From assembly GCA_026008535.1 (NCBI GenBank), contig BRKX01000001.1, positions 72,180,317-72,244,316 on the forward strand: a stretch of DNA of 64,000 nucleotides. The letters run 5' to 3'. A program made the position numbers and the translations under genes. The stretch comes from Perilla frutescens (lineage: Eukaryota > Streptophyta > Magnoliopsida > Lamiales > Lamiaceae). Below, one piece after another: positions 11,100 through 24,339 of the stretch. The notes under the pieces are model-generated. The model was not told the DNA's origin. It did not search any database and saw only the letters and a program-made list of their open reading frames with translations. Numbering within the stretch: position 1 is the stretch's first letter; each line of letters begins with the position of its first letter.

Positions 11100-11894
11100 C
11101 TATAGATATATACTTTATTTCAAAATCATATTAAATTATAAAATAATTCGCAGCGGGAATTCCACAAGATGAAAATACAACTCAAAATATATAATCAGGT
11201 CGGGAAAAAGTGATTTATATGAGATATTTAATATCTTTTAGTGAAACTTATTGATTTTTTATATATATAGATAGCGGAAATCCAATAGTTAAAATACGAG
11301 ATATAATACGAGGTTGAAATAGAGGACCTCATCCCCAAATATAGCATATATTAGTCATTGAAAATATAGAGGAAAAGATTAAAAAAAAAAATGGTTGTTA
11401 CTAAAATTAGAATATCGGCCCCGGTGATTAATTAAATTTTTGGAAGTCAATCAATATATTGGTGAAAAATATATAGGCTCCCATAATTTGTGATTTCGTT
11501 GGTTTGCAAGTAATAAATTAAACTAATGTTGTTATATATAATTTTAATTTGAGAAAAAATAAAATTGTTTTGATAAGATAACAAATTAACTCGTTACTGT
11601 TATAATTCAATTGGTTAACTAAGCATTCCAAAAGAATTCACGATTTTTAGCTATCTAGTTATATTTTTTTAACTTTAACAATGTTAATTATAACAAATTA
11701 ACTTTCACTTGATGGTATATAATAATAACACAACACAAAGTTTAATGACCAAAATGGACCAAATATTTTCTGAAAACCTCAATTACAACATATTATACAA
11801 AATTTAAGGATCAATTTCATGAAACAAAAATTCAAGTACCCATCTACATACATTCCCCCCCCCCCCTCTCTCTCTCTATATATATATATATATA
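11100..11894. other. Duplicated non-coding spacer after A1 (copy I)
   Basis: Closely matches 26850-27597 in copy II, for example the CGCAGCGGGAATTCCAC word at about 11148 and 26911. No ORF is conserved between the copies. It ends in C and CT/TA runs at 11855-11894, where the 3.1-kb element is inserted. Confidence 0.7.
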
Positions 11895-14800
11895 GAGGAT
11901 GGATCATTTGTAAATGAGCTCCTAGTGTATAAATTAGGGATTGATCCTATCCATTCATTTTCTTAGATGGATGGTTTGGATCTTTTTAATTTAATTGCTT
12001 TTTTACATTAATTTTATTTAGAAAAGGTTATAATTGTCATCATAAATTCATTGATATCTTTTAATATCTTCCAATTCCTAAATTACAGCTTTTTCCATTA
12101 TGTTGTACACGGTTATATTTATGAATTGTTCAACATCTTATAATTTTGTATTTATTTTATTTAATAATGCAAAACATTTTTTTTATTTTAATATAATAAT
12201 ATTATTATTGTCCCATTACATAATTTATTTATTTTTCTACATATTAACTGTATGATTATTATAACTAATATTGTTATGTTGAGACTTGAAACACGGACTT
12301 CCATATCTTCTTGCTCTTACTCACAAAATATTGTTAATTAAATAAATGTCAACAAATGTTCTTGATTGATTTTAAAATATGCCCCTCCCCACATCGAAAG
12401 ATACATGTATTATCCAAGAAAAACCACCTCCATAGCAAAGAATTCATAACTCTACTAACAAGTTATAAAAAAAACATTACAAACAACAATTAAAGCATTT
12501 AAACTCACAAAAAAAAAACATTAACCAATAAATACATTGTTAAACTTAAAGGAAAACAACCCTATTTTCCATTAAAAAAATTGCACTTTTTTTTCAGTTC
12601 TTTGCAAATGAATAACTATTTTATTCGTAAAAAAAACTCTTTTATAATTTGTGGGTACACTAAAGGTATAATGAAAAAAATATAACAATTTCAAATGATT
12701 AGTTGTGTACATGTTGTCAATAATAGATACGATTAATAAACTCGTCAGTAACGATGATTAAAATTGTGTAATTAAGTTTAAAACTAAAAATATTAATTGA
12801 ATTGAATTATTTGTTGTACCAACATATGATAAATACAAAGAATTAAATAATAAACATTAGGCTGCTGAATTACAAGCAAGTTGCATAACGTAAAACTTAA
12901 TAAGACACCAATCATATATTAAAGTATTACAAAATAACAAAATAAACATTTTAAAACCTAAAAATAACATGACGATTTAAATAGATAGCATTTTTTTTAT
13001 AATTATTTAAACATGGATCATTAAACAAATTAAATCATCACACCATGCATAATTAATTAAAATAACTATCAAATGAATTATAAGTTTTATTAACATATGA
13101 TAACAAATAATTTAGTATTAAATATTATACTATTGAATTTCATGCATCTTGTATAGTAAAAAAAGCATCAACATATAATTTAGTAAGACACTAATCATGC
13201 ATTTAAGCATCATAAAATAACAAAATAAGCATTCTAAAGACTAAAAATAATCATCCTCACTCGATACTTGTAATGCATCACAACATATAAAATAAAGCAT
13301 TATAAAAAATTAATATAGCACACCACTAAATATACAATGAATGTGATGAATGTATACATTTAGACAATTTCTAATACAACCTAAGAGCCTAATATGTGAT
13401 GTTCAGAAGCCAAGGAATGGCGTATTGATCTAATTGTGATTGAGTGATGATTTATTATATGGCAATCCCTACAATCCTGTTTTCTATAATCTTATGGATA
13501 GTTACACAAAACAAATTAAACTATGGTGGTTGCATCGAATTTTAAAGACTCTTCATTCCAATACTGAATTGCTCAATTCCATGGCATCTACAATAAATCA
13601 AAACGAGAATGATGGTTTTCATTACGATTTTGAGTACTTGGTCAGGAATGGAAAAAATGTGGTTTACCTCTTTTTTCTTATGTGTACGACTATGGAGAAG
13701 TTCCCATTAATTTGTATTTTTTTGTTTCATTTTATGATGGTAGGTTAATTTTGTTAATCATCTTAATTATCAATTTTAGTGTTCTTATCAATTAAGAAAC
13801 AAATATTAAATGATTCAAGGATTAACACAATATTACTTGGTACGATTTATTTCACATAGGATTCATTACAGAACAAACTCACATACCGTTAACAGTTAAA
13901 CAAAACAAAAAAATAATAACAGATTAAATTATTAAAAAAAGCATCTAAAACACCAATTTAGGTACTCTATTACACTCAAATTATTCTTTTAAAGAATCCC
14001 TGCCTGTTTAGATATAAACAATGAAAATCATAATTTTACAAAGGATTTGTTGCAGAACAAACTCGCATATGTTAACAGTTAACAAAAAAAAAATCAATAC
14101 AAGATTAAATTATTAAAAAAAAGCATCTAAAACATCAATTTAAGCACTCTAATATATAAAAAAATACACTCAAATTATTCTTTTAAAGAATTCATGTTTG
14201 CTAAAATATAAATAATGAAAACCACAATTTTATAAAGGATTCGTTGCAGGACAAACTCACGTACCATGAATAGAGAACCAAAAAAAATCAATAACATATT
14301 AAATTATTAAAAAAAAGCATCTAAAACAGCAATTTAAGCACTCGAATACACAAAAAAATACACTCAAATTATTCTTTTAAAGAATCCCTACCTGCTAAAA
14401 TATAAACAATGAAAATCACAATTTTATAAAGGATTCGTTGCAGAACAAACTCACATACCTTGAAAAATTAACCCAAAAAAAATAATAACAAATTAAATTA
14501 TTAAAAAAGCATCTAAAATAACAATTTAAGCACTCTAATACACAAAAAAAAAAATCACTCAAATTATTCTTCTAAAGAATCCTTGCCTGCTAAAATATAA
14601 ACAATGAAAACTACAATTTTATAAAGGATTCATTGCGGGACAAACTAACATACCGTTAATAGATAATCAAAAAAGAAATTAATAACAGATTAAAATATTT
14701 CAGATTCTATGTAAAAGACACGAAAGTGAATCCTCTCAAATCTTTTTCGAAATTGAAAATAGTGATTTTCTATTTTTTGTTTAGGTGACTACCATTTATT

Positions 14801-15013
14801 GTCCCCATTTAATTTTCCTTGTAACACGTCATTTCCAAAAGAGTAAATAAAAAAAAAATTACAAAAAAACCCTTAAGTGCACTTAAACGTTTAAAAAAAG
14901 TATCATGTTTAATAACTTTCAGAATTAATACAATCCATCCATCTTAGAGATTAATGGTCAGGATTAATCCATAATTTATACGCTAGGCCCCTATATGCAT
15001 GGTAATCATCCCC
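11895..15013. mobile_element. 3.1-kb non-autonomous TIR element, present only in copy I
   Basis: The left end reads GAGGATGGATCATTTG. The right end, read on the minus strand, is GGGGATGATTACCATGC. The arms then share GTATAAATTA and AAGATGGATGG over about 85 bp. TATATA tracts flank both ends. Copy II lacks the element at the matching position (about 27597), so it inserted after the segmental duplication or was lost from copy II. The interior is AT-rich with tandem repeats (13850-14700) and a 102-codon ORF of unknown nature at 13440-13748. No transposase is visible. Confidence 0.75.
13850..14700. repeat. Tandem repeat of ~190-bp units inside the TIR element
   Basis: Units begin with AGGATTCRTTRCAG-like words near 13859, 14041, 14236, 14430 and 14621. 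Each contains AAATTATTCTTTTAAAGAAT and AAAAGCATCTAAAA. About four and a half copies, diverged by a few percent to ten percent by eye. Confidence 0.8.
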
Positions 15014-15019
15014 TATATA

Positions 15020-15887
15020 GATATATATATATATATATAGACACACACACACACACAAACACACACTTTATTAATTACGCTCCCACACTATTAGGCATTT
15101 ATTAATTTAATTATAATTAATTAAGTTCCTCTTTAATTTATTTATCTTGCATTTAATTTATCGAAGTGTTTAATTCCTTTTAATTTATAGATCATCATTT
15201 ATTGAAGTATTTGCACATATATAGTAATATTGATATCTCTATTATATACTGGAAAACTAAAAAGGCCTATTATGCATAAATTTAAAGCATAACTATGGAT
15301 CACATGCGAGGATAAAATTTCCATTCTTGTAAGCTAATTAGAAGTAATTAACATCCATCTACTAATTACATAATACTTTTTTTTAATATTCCTATATTTT
15401 GGTCTCTTTTTGAAAAATAATCAGAATAAAACTATTAACAACACCTTGTATTAAAAATTTTCGGATTAAAATTCGACGTGTGATTATTTAATTCCAGCTA
15501 ACCTCGTTTATTTGATTGAAAAGTCAATGCACGCCATATGTGATTTTGGTGTCGGATAATTGATCACATGGTAGATTTACAGCAAGTTTCAAAATCGGAT
15601 AATTTTTGTCAATTGTTTTGCTTTTGTCATTTTTTAAAAATTTGGCCAAAATGCAGGGTTTGAAATACAGTTTTCCCTTTTAAAATTTTTATTATTTTTG
15701 CATTTCACGACGCGACACGGCTACTTGATCGATCTTCCGAAGTCCGAATTATTCAACTGCTTCATTAAATTCTTGTATTATACATATATATATTTTTGTG
15801 TGTGTGTGTAATACCGTGTGTAGCACCCCCCCCCCCCCCCCAACGCACGTCCCATGCGAATTCCAACCCACATAACATGTCTGTGTT

Positions 15888-15910
<23 letters not shown>
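15020..15910. other. Non-coding spacer upstream of A2 (copy I)
   Basis: From about 15080 this matches 27590-28420 in copy II with small indels. Shared landmarks include CACGACGCGACACGGCTAC (15707 and 28241) and a poly-C run (15828 and 28357). No gene is seen. Confidence 0.7.
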
Positions 15911-15943
<33 letters not shown>

Positions 15944-16345
15944 TGGATAAGATCATAAGAATTACTCGTGGAGATTTATATTGATAGATATAGAGGTAAC
16001 GCGGTAACGACGCAAATTTGAATGGCATCGACAATTTGTAGCAGATTAGATTTTGCAGATTTCTAAAACTATCTTTGACATTTGCTACAACGACCGCCAT
16101 TTTTTTTCATGTATATCTCCATATTACACACACCCACACCTAATTTCCATTTAATTTACTCTGTAAATATATATATATACTTCCCCGTTAAGTATCATTA
16201 TTTACCAATTATTTATTTAAGGGGATAAAATAAACCTATGTGTATATATATATATATATATATACCATGCCTTGCCTAGCTAGCACTCTATCAAAATTTT
16301 CTCTACACAACTTTCTTTTCATCAACATACATACATAAATCAATT

Positions 16346-16594
16346 ATGGCAGAAAAACTAGGTTGGGGGAAATCTTACTCCTATTCTTCCTCAAACCCTA
16401 GCAACTCCAATAATAAACCTCAAACTGATTCACTTCTTGCTCAATATTCTACACATTATGGAAGTACTAATACCTCTTCCAATGCTCGTGCAGCTGCAGA
16501 TTATGCTTTCGCCAACAATCAAGCTCCGACCTACTCCAACTCCAACCAACGCCGATCTAAACACGACGAAGCTCGAGTTTTTGGTAGAAGCTAG
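16346..16594 (+). CDS. Family A small Ser/Asn-rich protein, copy A2
   Basis: Intronless 82-aa ORF. Motifs are AEKLGWGKSYS (2-12), KPQTDSLLAQYSTHY (24-38), RAAADYAFANNQAP (48-61) and a basic then acidic tail QRRSKHDEARVFGRS (68-82). There are no cysteines, signal peptide or membrane segments. The leader keeps CTTTCTTTTCATCAACA just upstream of the ATG, and a (CT)n tract follows at 16729-16760. It is 96 percent identical in DNA (9 differences in 249 nt) to A2' at 28777, and all six amino-acid changes fall before residue 45. The family is not recognised and the function is unknown. Confidence 0.72.
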   Translation: MAEKLGWGKSYSYSSSNPSNSNNKPQTDSLLAQYSTHYGSTNTSSNARAAADYAFANNQAPTYSNSNQRRSKHDEARVFGRS

Positions 16595-16723
16595 AAATAA
16601 TGAACTATATACATATTTATTTATCTTTTATTGCTATATTGTGTTCGTTTGTATTTATGTAGTTCGTTTCACATCTTCTTCTCTAAATTATCTTTGAATT
16701 AATGTGATTTTTAGTTTCTTGTT

Positions 16724-16728
<5 letters not shown>

Positions 16729-16760
<32 letters not shown>
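16729..16760 (+). repeat. (CT)n tract after A2
   Basis: CT dinucleotide tract 135 bp after the A2 stop. The counterpart after A2' is 29161-29200 and is longer. Confidence 0.8.
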
Positions 16761-16764
<4 letters not shown>

Positions 16765-16789
16765 TAAATAAGATATCATGTTATCCCGA

Positions 16790-16960
16790 CACATAGTTCA
16801 ATTGGCGAGAGAATAAGAGTGTGATAGTTCTCTGACTTATTGAAGGTCACCATATGGATCGAAGTTCAAGTCCTGTTGTTTGGACTGAATTTCTTGTGGT
16901 TGACATGCATAGCATACAAACAAGCTCTTGACACTCATCAACTTAGGCACGTGCATCTAT
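16790..16960 (+). mobile_element. Possible degraded tRNA-derived SINE (copy I)
   Basis: TAGTTCAATTGGCGAG resembles a tRNA box A region, and GAAGTTCAAGTCC about 65 bp later resembles box B. The same sequence lies at 29222-29390 in copy II, so the insertion predates the segmental duplication. No tRNA cloverleaf can be drawn. Confidence 0.4.
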
Positions 16961-17532
16961 TAATGAATTGAGGCACTAAAGACCCTCTTTTATGGGTTCA
17001 TACAAATTTAAATAAGATCCATTATTACAAAATAATTTATTCAATTTAAGATAATCGGTGGCGGAAATTCCACAAGATGATATACAATCTAATTAAAATT
17101 AATAATCAAATCCGGAACAAATGTAGCCAGTACGTCCTTCAAAATATAGAGAAAAAAAAGGCCATTCATAATAGAGACTAGTCAAATTAAATATTAGGAA
17201 GCGTAACGCGACACATATTGGTGGACTTTTTTTTTAAACATATTGATGGACAAAAATAATATATATATATATATATATATATATCCTAATTAATCATTTA
17301 AGTTTTTTTTAGTATGTGATCAAGGGTCTAGATGAAGATCCATATTGTAATATTTCGAGATCGGATCATTTTCGGTAAATCGCTTTCTATATATTGTATA
17401 TGTAAAACTTACTTTATTTAATTAATTTTTGTGGTATATATCCACAAAAGATTTATTTCACACGCCAACGGTTCGATCAAGAGCCACGTTGAGCTGAGCT
17501 ATTTAGAAAGGTTTCTTCTCTACATTTAATTA

Positions 17533-17809
17533 CTCCCTCCGTCTCATTTATATACAGTAGTCTCTATTATTATTTTAAGTTGTGCCAATTATATAGTCCC
17601 ATAACTCTAAATAGTATTAATTATAATGGTAATATACATATATACCCTTGCTATGTATTGGAAATTAAAACTCAACCACTTAAATTTTTTAGAGTCATTA
17701 ATTTTAAGTAAGGGTAATAATGGAAGTTAAGCTTTAATATCTTGTTTTCATAAATATTTTTAATCTACGTACAAGGATAAAGTGGACTATATAAATGCGG
17801 CGGAGAGAG
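17533..17809. mobile_element. Stowaway/mariner-like MITE, copy I only
   Basis: Begins CTCCCTCCGTCTC and ends GCGGCGGAGAGAG, the terminal sequence of plant Tc1/mariner-type MITEs, with TA duplicated at both sides (17531-17532 and 17810-17811). Copy II shows the empty site with a single TA at about 29973. The element is 277 bp without coding capacity. Confidence 0.88.
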
Positions 17810-17819
17810 TAATATTTTT

Positions 17820-20650
17820 GTTTTTTTTAATAGTTTTTCGTTTTATTATTACATTATAAAATAACAGCAATAAAAAAAATGTCTGCCAACTCAAAGAAGA
17901 AAAGTCAAGAAAAATGGCGACAATTTATGTAATAATACTAATTAAGACAGCCTAAAGCAACAGGTCACATTAATTAATTGACAGGTGCTGTCATATTTAA
18001 GGAAACAACATACCTGATTTAATGGCTGTTTTAAAATAAATGATGTCTCACCTAAATTTATGATTTTTTTTTTTGGCTTATTATGCATTAGATTTGGATA
18101 ATTATAGTACGTTTATACCCTATCGTTTAGGCATGACTATCACATGTCTCGATATTTAATTAATTATAAATTAATTAATATTAATTGAAAAAAAATAATA
18201 ATTATCGAGCGCAATGTACGAGCCCACACATTTGCGTTGGGCGAGTGAATTGAGTGAATTTCCGGATTTCAAAAAAATTTAAATTAATTCACTTTTAATT
18301 TAAGGTTCACAAATTCCATTTTAGGGTATACTGTGTATTTATTTCAAATTAAGTTTTTCATTCACAATTACCGTTTATATTTTTTTCACAAAATTTAATT
18401 ATTGAGTGCAGTACACGAATTTACTCATTAATGTTGCGAATCGCGGATTTTAAAAAAACTTAAATTAATTTACTTTAATTTTAGGAATATATGCATATTT
18501 TGGTGAAAAAATTTAAAAAAAATGAAAAATCACCCGGAAAAAAATAAATAAAATAAAATAATTAATCGGCGCGTGAAACCCATACAACATCTGAAATAGG
18601 GTGTAAATAAGGTGTTGATTGGTCTAATGTTCTTATTATTCATTTTTTTAGGAAAAAAAAAAGAAAAGAGAGAAGATTTAATTTAGCTGACGCAAATTTT
18701 GACATTGTCAATGAATTAATCATGTATTTGTGTGGTTGCGTAAATATGGAGCAGACGCGTGTCTCGAATTTAATATAATTTCAGAGACACTTCAAATTAA
18801 TTCAATTTGACTATGTACATGAAGAATTAATTGAAAATATCTAAGAGTACGTAGATTTAGGAAGAAACAATAGGTACATGATATTATACAAAAAATTTCA
18901 TTCAATTAAGAAAAGCTATATATTTAGTAGACGTACTTGAAATTAAAATTAAAGAATAGAATTGGAGCATTCAATGTTTCAACTGCTATATTAAAATAAT
19001 TATTCTATGTATATGGTACCATATGTAGTTCATTCATATATGCTATAATGCTATATATAATTAGTCACATTGATTGTTGAGCTTCCAAATTTATTCATTT
19101 AATTAATTAATCCTACAATTGAAATATAATTATAATCAAACTCCTATAGAGAAAAAAGATTATGTACCATTTAAAAAGTAAAGTCTAGCCATATTGAAAG
19201 TGCTTGATTATTCATTTATGTAATTCTATTAAATTATTTTTTAAAAAATCATGCATAAAAGAATATTAACCGGTTTTGAAAAGTCCAAGGTTATTCTTAG
19301 TTACGTTCATTTTTAATAAATTTATTTATGTCATTTTTTACAAGCCTAGCTTCTTAATTGCACAACAATTTTCACTCTTTTTCATTATTCACATGCGCAA
19401 TAACATTACTCATTTAACTCCAAATAAATCTAATTAATCAACGCTTCAATTCTCAATTTTCACTCTTAATTGATTTTTCAAAAATCAAATTCACACTGGT
19501 AAATTAGTCGGAGTCTGCCTATTTATAAAACAAAGGTTTTTTTAAATCCCAAATATTAAAAAATATTAAGATTCATTTAAAAAATTTCGTCAATACGTTG
19601 TCATCAAATAGGTAGGCATCGATCATGGTATATTTTACCTTAATTTATAATCCAACTTCCTAACAGTTGGCACTCTATATTAAATTATTTCAGAAATCTT
19701 CCATGTTTTTTCTTAAATGATTTGTGATATAGCTTCAATATTTATTTTATAGAATATATGTAAAATATAAAAAGTACTTAATTTTTTTAAATATTTCAAA
19801 GGGTGGATGCTCGAGTTGAGGTTAAACCCATATCAATTTACATCTTATAAATAAATGAATCTTATCTTAAACCATATATCAAACAATATTCATATTTCAT
19901 ACCATGATTCGGGTACTAGTAAAATTATAAATATATCATCGGATTTTGATGTGTTGATACCGTTGACGGATTTTGATTTGTTTAATATAATTTAATAATT
20001 TTTTTAATATAAAAATTAATTGATAAAACAAAAGGCGTGGTAGCGTAAAAGTAAAGCTAGCAAAAGCCGCAATATTCAAATCAGACAAGATTTGACGGTC
20101 TTAATCATATTGTCGGTTCAATTTATGACTTTTACGTATGATGTTAAAACAAAAATAAAAAAAATTGACAAATTAATTTAATCCAGACTTTGCCATTTTA
20201 GTATGATGATTAAGATAGCATAATATTAATTTAATCAAGACTTTTGTCATTTTAGTATCAATTTGTATTTGTATTTTTATTTTATGATTTGGCTAATATA
20301 CGGTAGTAGGGTGCACATTCAGTAATTTCTGCTCATGTGTTAAAGCATGCATTCAACAAAAAATAAGTAAATTATGCAGAAAACTTACACCTAGATCGAA
20401 GTGATTGTGTGAATAATTTAATTAATTGATTGTTGTAAGAAATTTGACTGTAGATTTTGATCATAAAAATATATTAAAAAAATGAGTAACATTTATTTCT
20501 CATATGAAGATTCACATAATTTTTTTTTTGTGTAGCTCAAACAAATTGTGTAAATATAACCAGTAAAATTTGACGATGAATATCATAAATCATCCAGAAA
20601 TTGAATATGGTAAGGCTACATTTAATTTTCCACACGTTTTTACACTGTGC
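17820..20650. other. Duplicated non-coding DNA between A2 and B1 (copy I)
   Basis: The first part (to about 18745) matches 29975-31145, and 18990-19070 matches 31160-31230. The segment 18746-18990 is absent from copy II. About 19080-20500 has no clear counterpart. No ORF is shared between the copies. A tRNA-like GGCGTGGTAGCGTAAAAGTA near 20034 may be a SINE scrap. Confidence 0.55.
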
Positions 20651-20656
20651 AATCCT

Positions 20657-20764
<108 letters not shown>

Positions 20765-20789
20765 AATCACTATCTTACACACATATTAA

Positions 20790-22078
20790 TCACTATCTTG
20801 GGAAAATCTTATGTACATTAAGATATTCATAAATTTTATTTGTATCGGGACACATGCCATATACTTTTCAGTGTTAAAAAGAACGAAAAAAATTATGATT
20901 ACACACAGCACGAACCTCGATATACATAAAATTTATTTATATATTGATGTGGTTGGGACATTCTTAAGGATTGCCATTAAAATAGTACATCTTTTTTTAG
21001 GGGAAAATAGTAGATATATAGTATTTAGAACGATGAATAAAAAAATGGAAATATATATATTTAAAAAATGGATCTTGTCGGTTTGCTTTGTCGTAGGCAG
21101 TCGTCTTGATCTCACCTCATCTTTTCTTCCGTAATTCAGTCGTCTTTATTTATTTATTTACAAAATTTGGGACTATGCAAATGGAATTGCAATAAATTTT
21201 AATTCATTTACAAATACTTCTAAGATTAATCAATGAAATTAAATATGAATGAATTGCAAAAATAAATATAGAATGTAATTTTCAATTGAATTATATGTAA
21301 ATTACTTGGATGGTGATCAGAAATTGTCCAGAACTTATAGACGAGGCCAAAATTATCTTGAAGTATACATATATATTGTCAAACAATTAGCAATTAATGT
21401 GTCCATTTTCATATCGATAACTATTTTACAATTTCGATCGTCTATATGACTATATATGATTTCATATTTTCATTATAATTGTTAAACTTCCAAGTTATTT
21501 ACAATTAATTACGTGTCACTTCGATTTCCTTAGATTACATTATATATAATTTTATTATCCATTAAAATTCACCATTAATTAATATTCTCAAAGTCAGCGT
21601 AAGAGAAACTATTTTAATTCCATGGGATAGCCTCAATTCGATTTTGAACTCAATACTATTAATTTTTGTCCCAATATAGAGTAAATATTAATTTTAATCC
21701 CGCTTTTGGCCTTATTATCGTAGGATCAAAATTGAAATTCTTAAACTTTTAACACTAAATTTGAGTGATATTTTTTGAAAAGAGCCAAAATAATTATATT
21801 TGAATTAATATTATGTTCCGTGGGACGAAAATCAATATATTTTCTCATAACACATAAACAACACCTGATCTTTATCTTTACACCTAAATTGTCAAAGTCA
21901 AACTCAAAAGCAAATAAAATATTCAAAGTGAAATAAAAAATAAATTTACAAAAAAAGAACAAAAAAAAAGTCAATCTGAATGCTAAAGCATAATAATTAA
22001 TTAAATGATAACTGACAAGTGGACCCCGCAGATATCTCTACCTTGTTTTATTTTTTCATGTGAAAGCGAAAGCCAACA

Positions 22079-22159
<81 letters not shown>

Positions 22160-22708
22160 TTGTAACTATTGTAAACAGCTTAATTGTCAAAGGATTTATT
22201 GAATTTTATCATTCGACATCTTAAAATATATTTTACCTTATTGCATCAGAAGAATAAAACAACGTCGTTACATAATATATATTTTGTTTTTATTGTTATT
22301 TAATGTTATTCTTCCAAACATACTATATAATATATATATATTGATGTATTGTTTACTATACGAAACAATATATTTACTTATTTAATTTATATATATGTAT
22401 ATATATAATCAGTAAAATTCGAGGGTAAAAATCCGGAAATTAATTGAGTACTACGTACTATAAAATAGAATTAAGACTAGATTTTCCATACGAGATTTGT
22501 CTCGTGTGCCAGCTGTGGCAAGATATATTTCACAACCCAATATTTTTAATTAATAATTAATTAATTATTACTTGAAAATGTTGCTTAGCTTATTTAATGT
22601 AGATAACGACGATGACTAAAATACGAGAAATCAAATCTAAAGTGTCCCAGTCAAATCCATATCAATTCGAATAATTTATTGCGACAATATACTTTCAATT
22701 AAACAGTA

Positions 22709-22752
<44 letters not shown>

Positions 22753-23400
22753 TTATCGCTTTTAAGTAGCTCATCAACATAGATATTAGTGTATATATAT
22801 ATATGATTAGTGTCCAATTATAATTTCTTATTTAAAGCTTATTTGTTAGAATTAGTCTTGGTGAATTTTCGGTCTGGACATGAGATCTCTGTATATAAGT
22901 ACATGTAATAACATATTAGAAGGGAAAATATTAAAAATTATTGATTAAAAAAAGGGAATTTAAATAGAAAGCCAAAAAAGTCAAAATGGATATTCACTTG
23001 TGTCGATCGTTTTTCTTTGTCGTGGGCAGTCATCTCGCCTAATATTTTCCACGTAATTAATCAAGCATATAATATTTTTTATATAACATATTTTATTTTA
23101 TTCCAAGTAATATAATGCACAAGATCTCGTATCTCAACTACCTTAATACGACACGCATTTTAATTTTTTAATAGAGGAAATTAAATTTGGCAATAGTTTA
23201 CACGCATGCCACATTTTACATACAATTTTTTGAAAAAAAAAATACTGGGAAAAGGTCAAATTAATTAAGACATGGAACATTCAACACTCATACAAACAAG
23301 AAAAATTAATACACTGCTCCACACTTCCATTGTAGCTGTGTATGAATGAGCAGAGACTTAATGTACAAGAAAAATCTAGTAATTATCTATCAATTTTTTT
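20790..23400. other. Duplicated upstream region of B1 (copy I)
   Basis: The part from about 21200 matches 32360-33550 in copy II, with a further partial copy at 34440-35750, and more loosely 47600-49440. It includes a CCTCGCCGTTTTC-free, AT-rich sequence with (AAT)n at 22078-22160 and (ATT)n at 22709-22755. No conserved ORF is seen. Confidence 0.6.
22078..22160 (+). repeat. (AAT)n microsatellite, ~27 units
   Basis: A pure AAT array. A shorter array lies at the same position in copy II (33164-33226), both preceded by GCCAACAAA, so the array predates the duplication. The polyisoleucine frame through it is an artefact. Confidence 0.97.
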
Positions 23401-23439
23401 AATTAATTGTTTTACCAATATTGGTGATATATCCTCGCT

Positions 23440-23447
23440 TATAAATA
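23440..23447 (+). promoter_or_regulatory. TATA box of B1
   Basis: TATAAATA lies 100 bp upstream of the B1 ATG, in a CTCGCTTATAAAT context kept in B1' (35783-35790). Confidence 0.7.
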
Positions 23448-23546
23448 TGTGCACCTCATTTCAAAATTTTCACACAATTCTCATCTCTTCTCAAATATTA
23501 TTATATCATCCATTGATAATAATATATTCTTCATTTCGATCAAAAA

Positions 23547-23819
23547 ATGTCGTCTGCTGCACAAAAGATGGGTTTGGGAATGGGGAATTACAATGCTGCC
23601 CCTCCCCCAAACCCTAGTTCCAACTCTCACACTAATAGACACAATTCCCATTCACTTTTCTCCCAGCCTTCACCTAATCCAGAGCCTTCTGCTGCTACGA
23701 AGAAGAAGAAGAAGGCTGCTGCTGATCACCTCTTCGGCAACAATGAAGGCGGACCAGCAACCTCGACCAAACTGAAGAATGGACGGGGCATGTTTAACCC
23801 TTTTGGGTCGTCGAGCTAG
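23547..23819 (+). CDS. Family B small Ser/Asn/Pro-rich protein, copy B1
   Basis: Intronless 90-aa ORF with a TATA box and leader. The N-terminus AQKMGLGMGNY (5-15) aligns with AEKLGWGKSY of family A, SHSLFSQP (34-41) with DSLLAQY, and AAADHLFGNNEGG (57-69) with AAADYAFANNQ, so A and B are distant paralogues. A run of five lysines (52-56) just before the central motif could act as a nuclear localisation signal. The tail GRGMFNPFGSSS (79-90) is unique to B. There are no cysteines, signal peptide or membrane segments. This is the only B copy in the window with both an ATG start and all motifs. The family is not recognised. Confidence 0.7.
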   Translation: MSSAAQKMGLGMGNYNAAPPPNPSSNSHTNRHNSHSLFSQPSPNPEPSAATKKKKKAAADHLFGNNEGGPATSTKLKNGRGMFNPFGSSS

Positions 23820-24030
23820 CTAGAGTGCACCTACGTACGTAGACACCCCTTCTGCTTCACATGTATGAGAGGTTATCATCTGTCAAATATTTAATTTCAG
23901 TATTTGAGTTTGTTGTTGTGTTATCACAATAAAAATGTACATCTCTTAATTAAGCTTAATTTCCATGTATTTATAATTAATTAGCAATAAAGTTCTTATT
24001 TCTGTTTCTGTATTATCATAAGTTTGAATC

Positions 24031-24055
24031 TCTCTCTCTCTCTCTCTCTCTCTCT
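24031..24055 (+). repeat. (CT)n tract after B1
   Basis: CT tract 212 bp after the B1 stop. The counterpart after B1' lies at 36394-36419. Confidence 0.8.
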
Positions 24056-24282
24056 AGCTATCTCCCAATACAATCATCAAGATTCAAACAGATACCTCAA
24101 ACACTGGATATGATTTTAGATTCTTCCTTGTAATTTATAAACTCGATCGTATCATTTCCGAATTGCTTTCAAATGGAAAATCTATTCCAACAATGAATTT
24201 AATTTAAGGGGGGTTAGTCGTCTTGTTTTTGTGATAATCTGGTAATTTGCTTGTATGATAATATATATAGATATATAGATAG

Positions 24283-24283
<1 letters not shown>

Positions 24284-24317
<34 letters not shown>

Positions 24318-24330
24318 TACATACATACAT
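24284..24330 (+). repeat. (CA)n and (CATA)n microsatellite
   Basis: A CA tract runs into CATA repeats just before the GC-rich minisatellite. Copy II carries a GT tract at the matching place (36515-36542). Confidence 0.9.
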
Positions 24331-24339
24331 AGAGATATA

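Noticed and set aside
13850..14700. CRISPR-like array
   Set aside because: The repeats are ~190 bp contiguous tandem units without distinct spacers, in a plant transposon.
22005..22202. ORF with long polyisoleucine run
   Set aside because: Translation of the AAT microsatellite.
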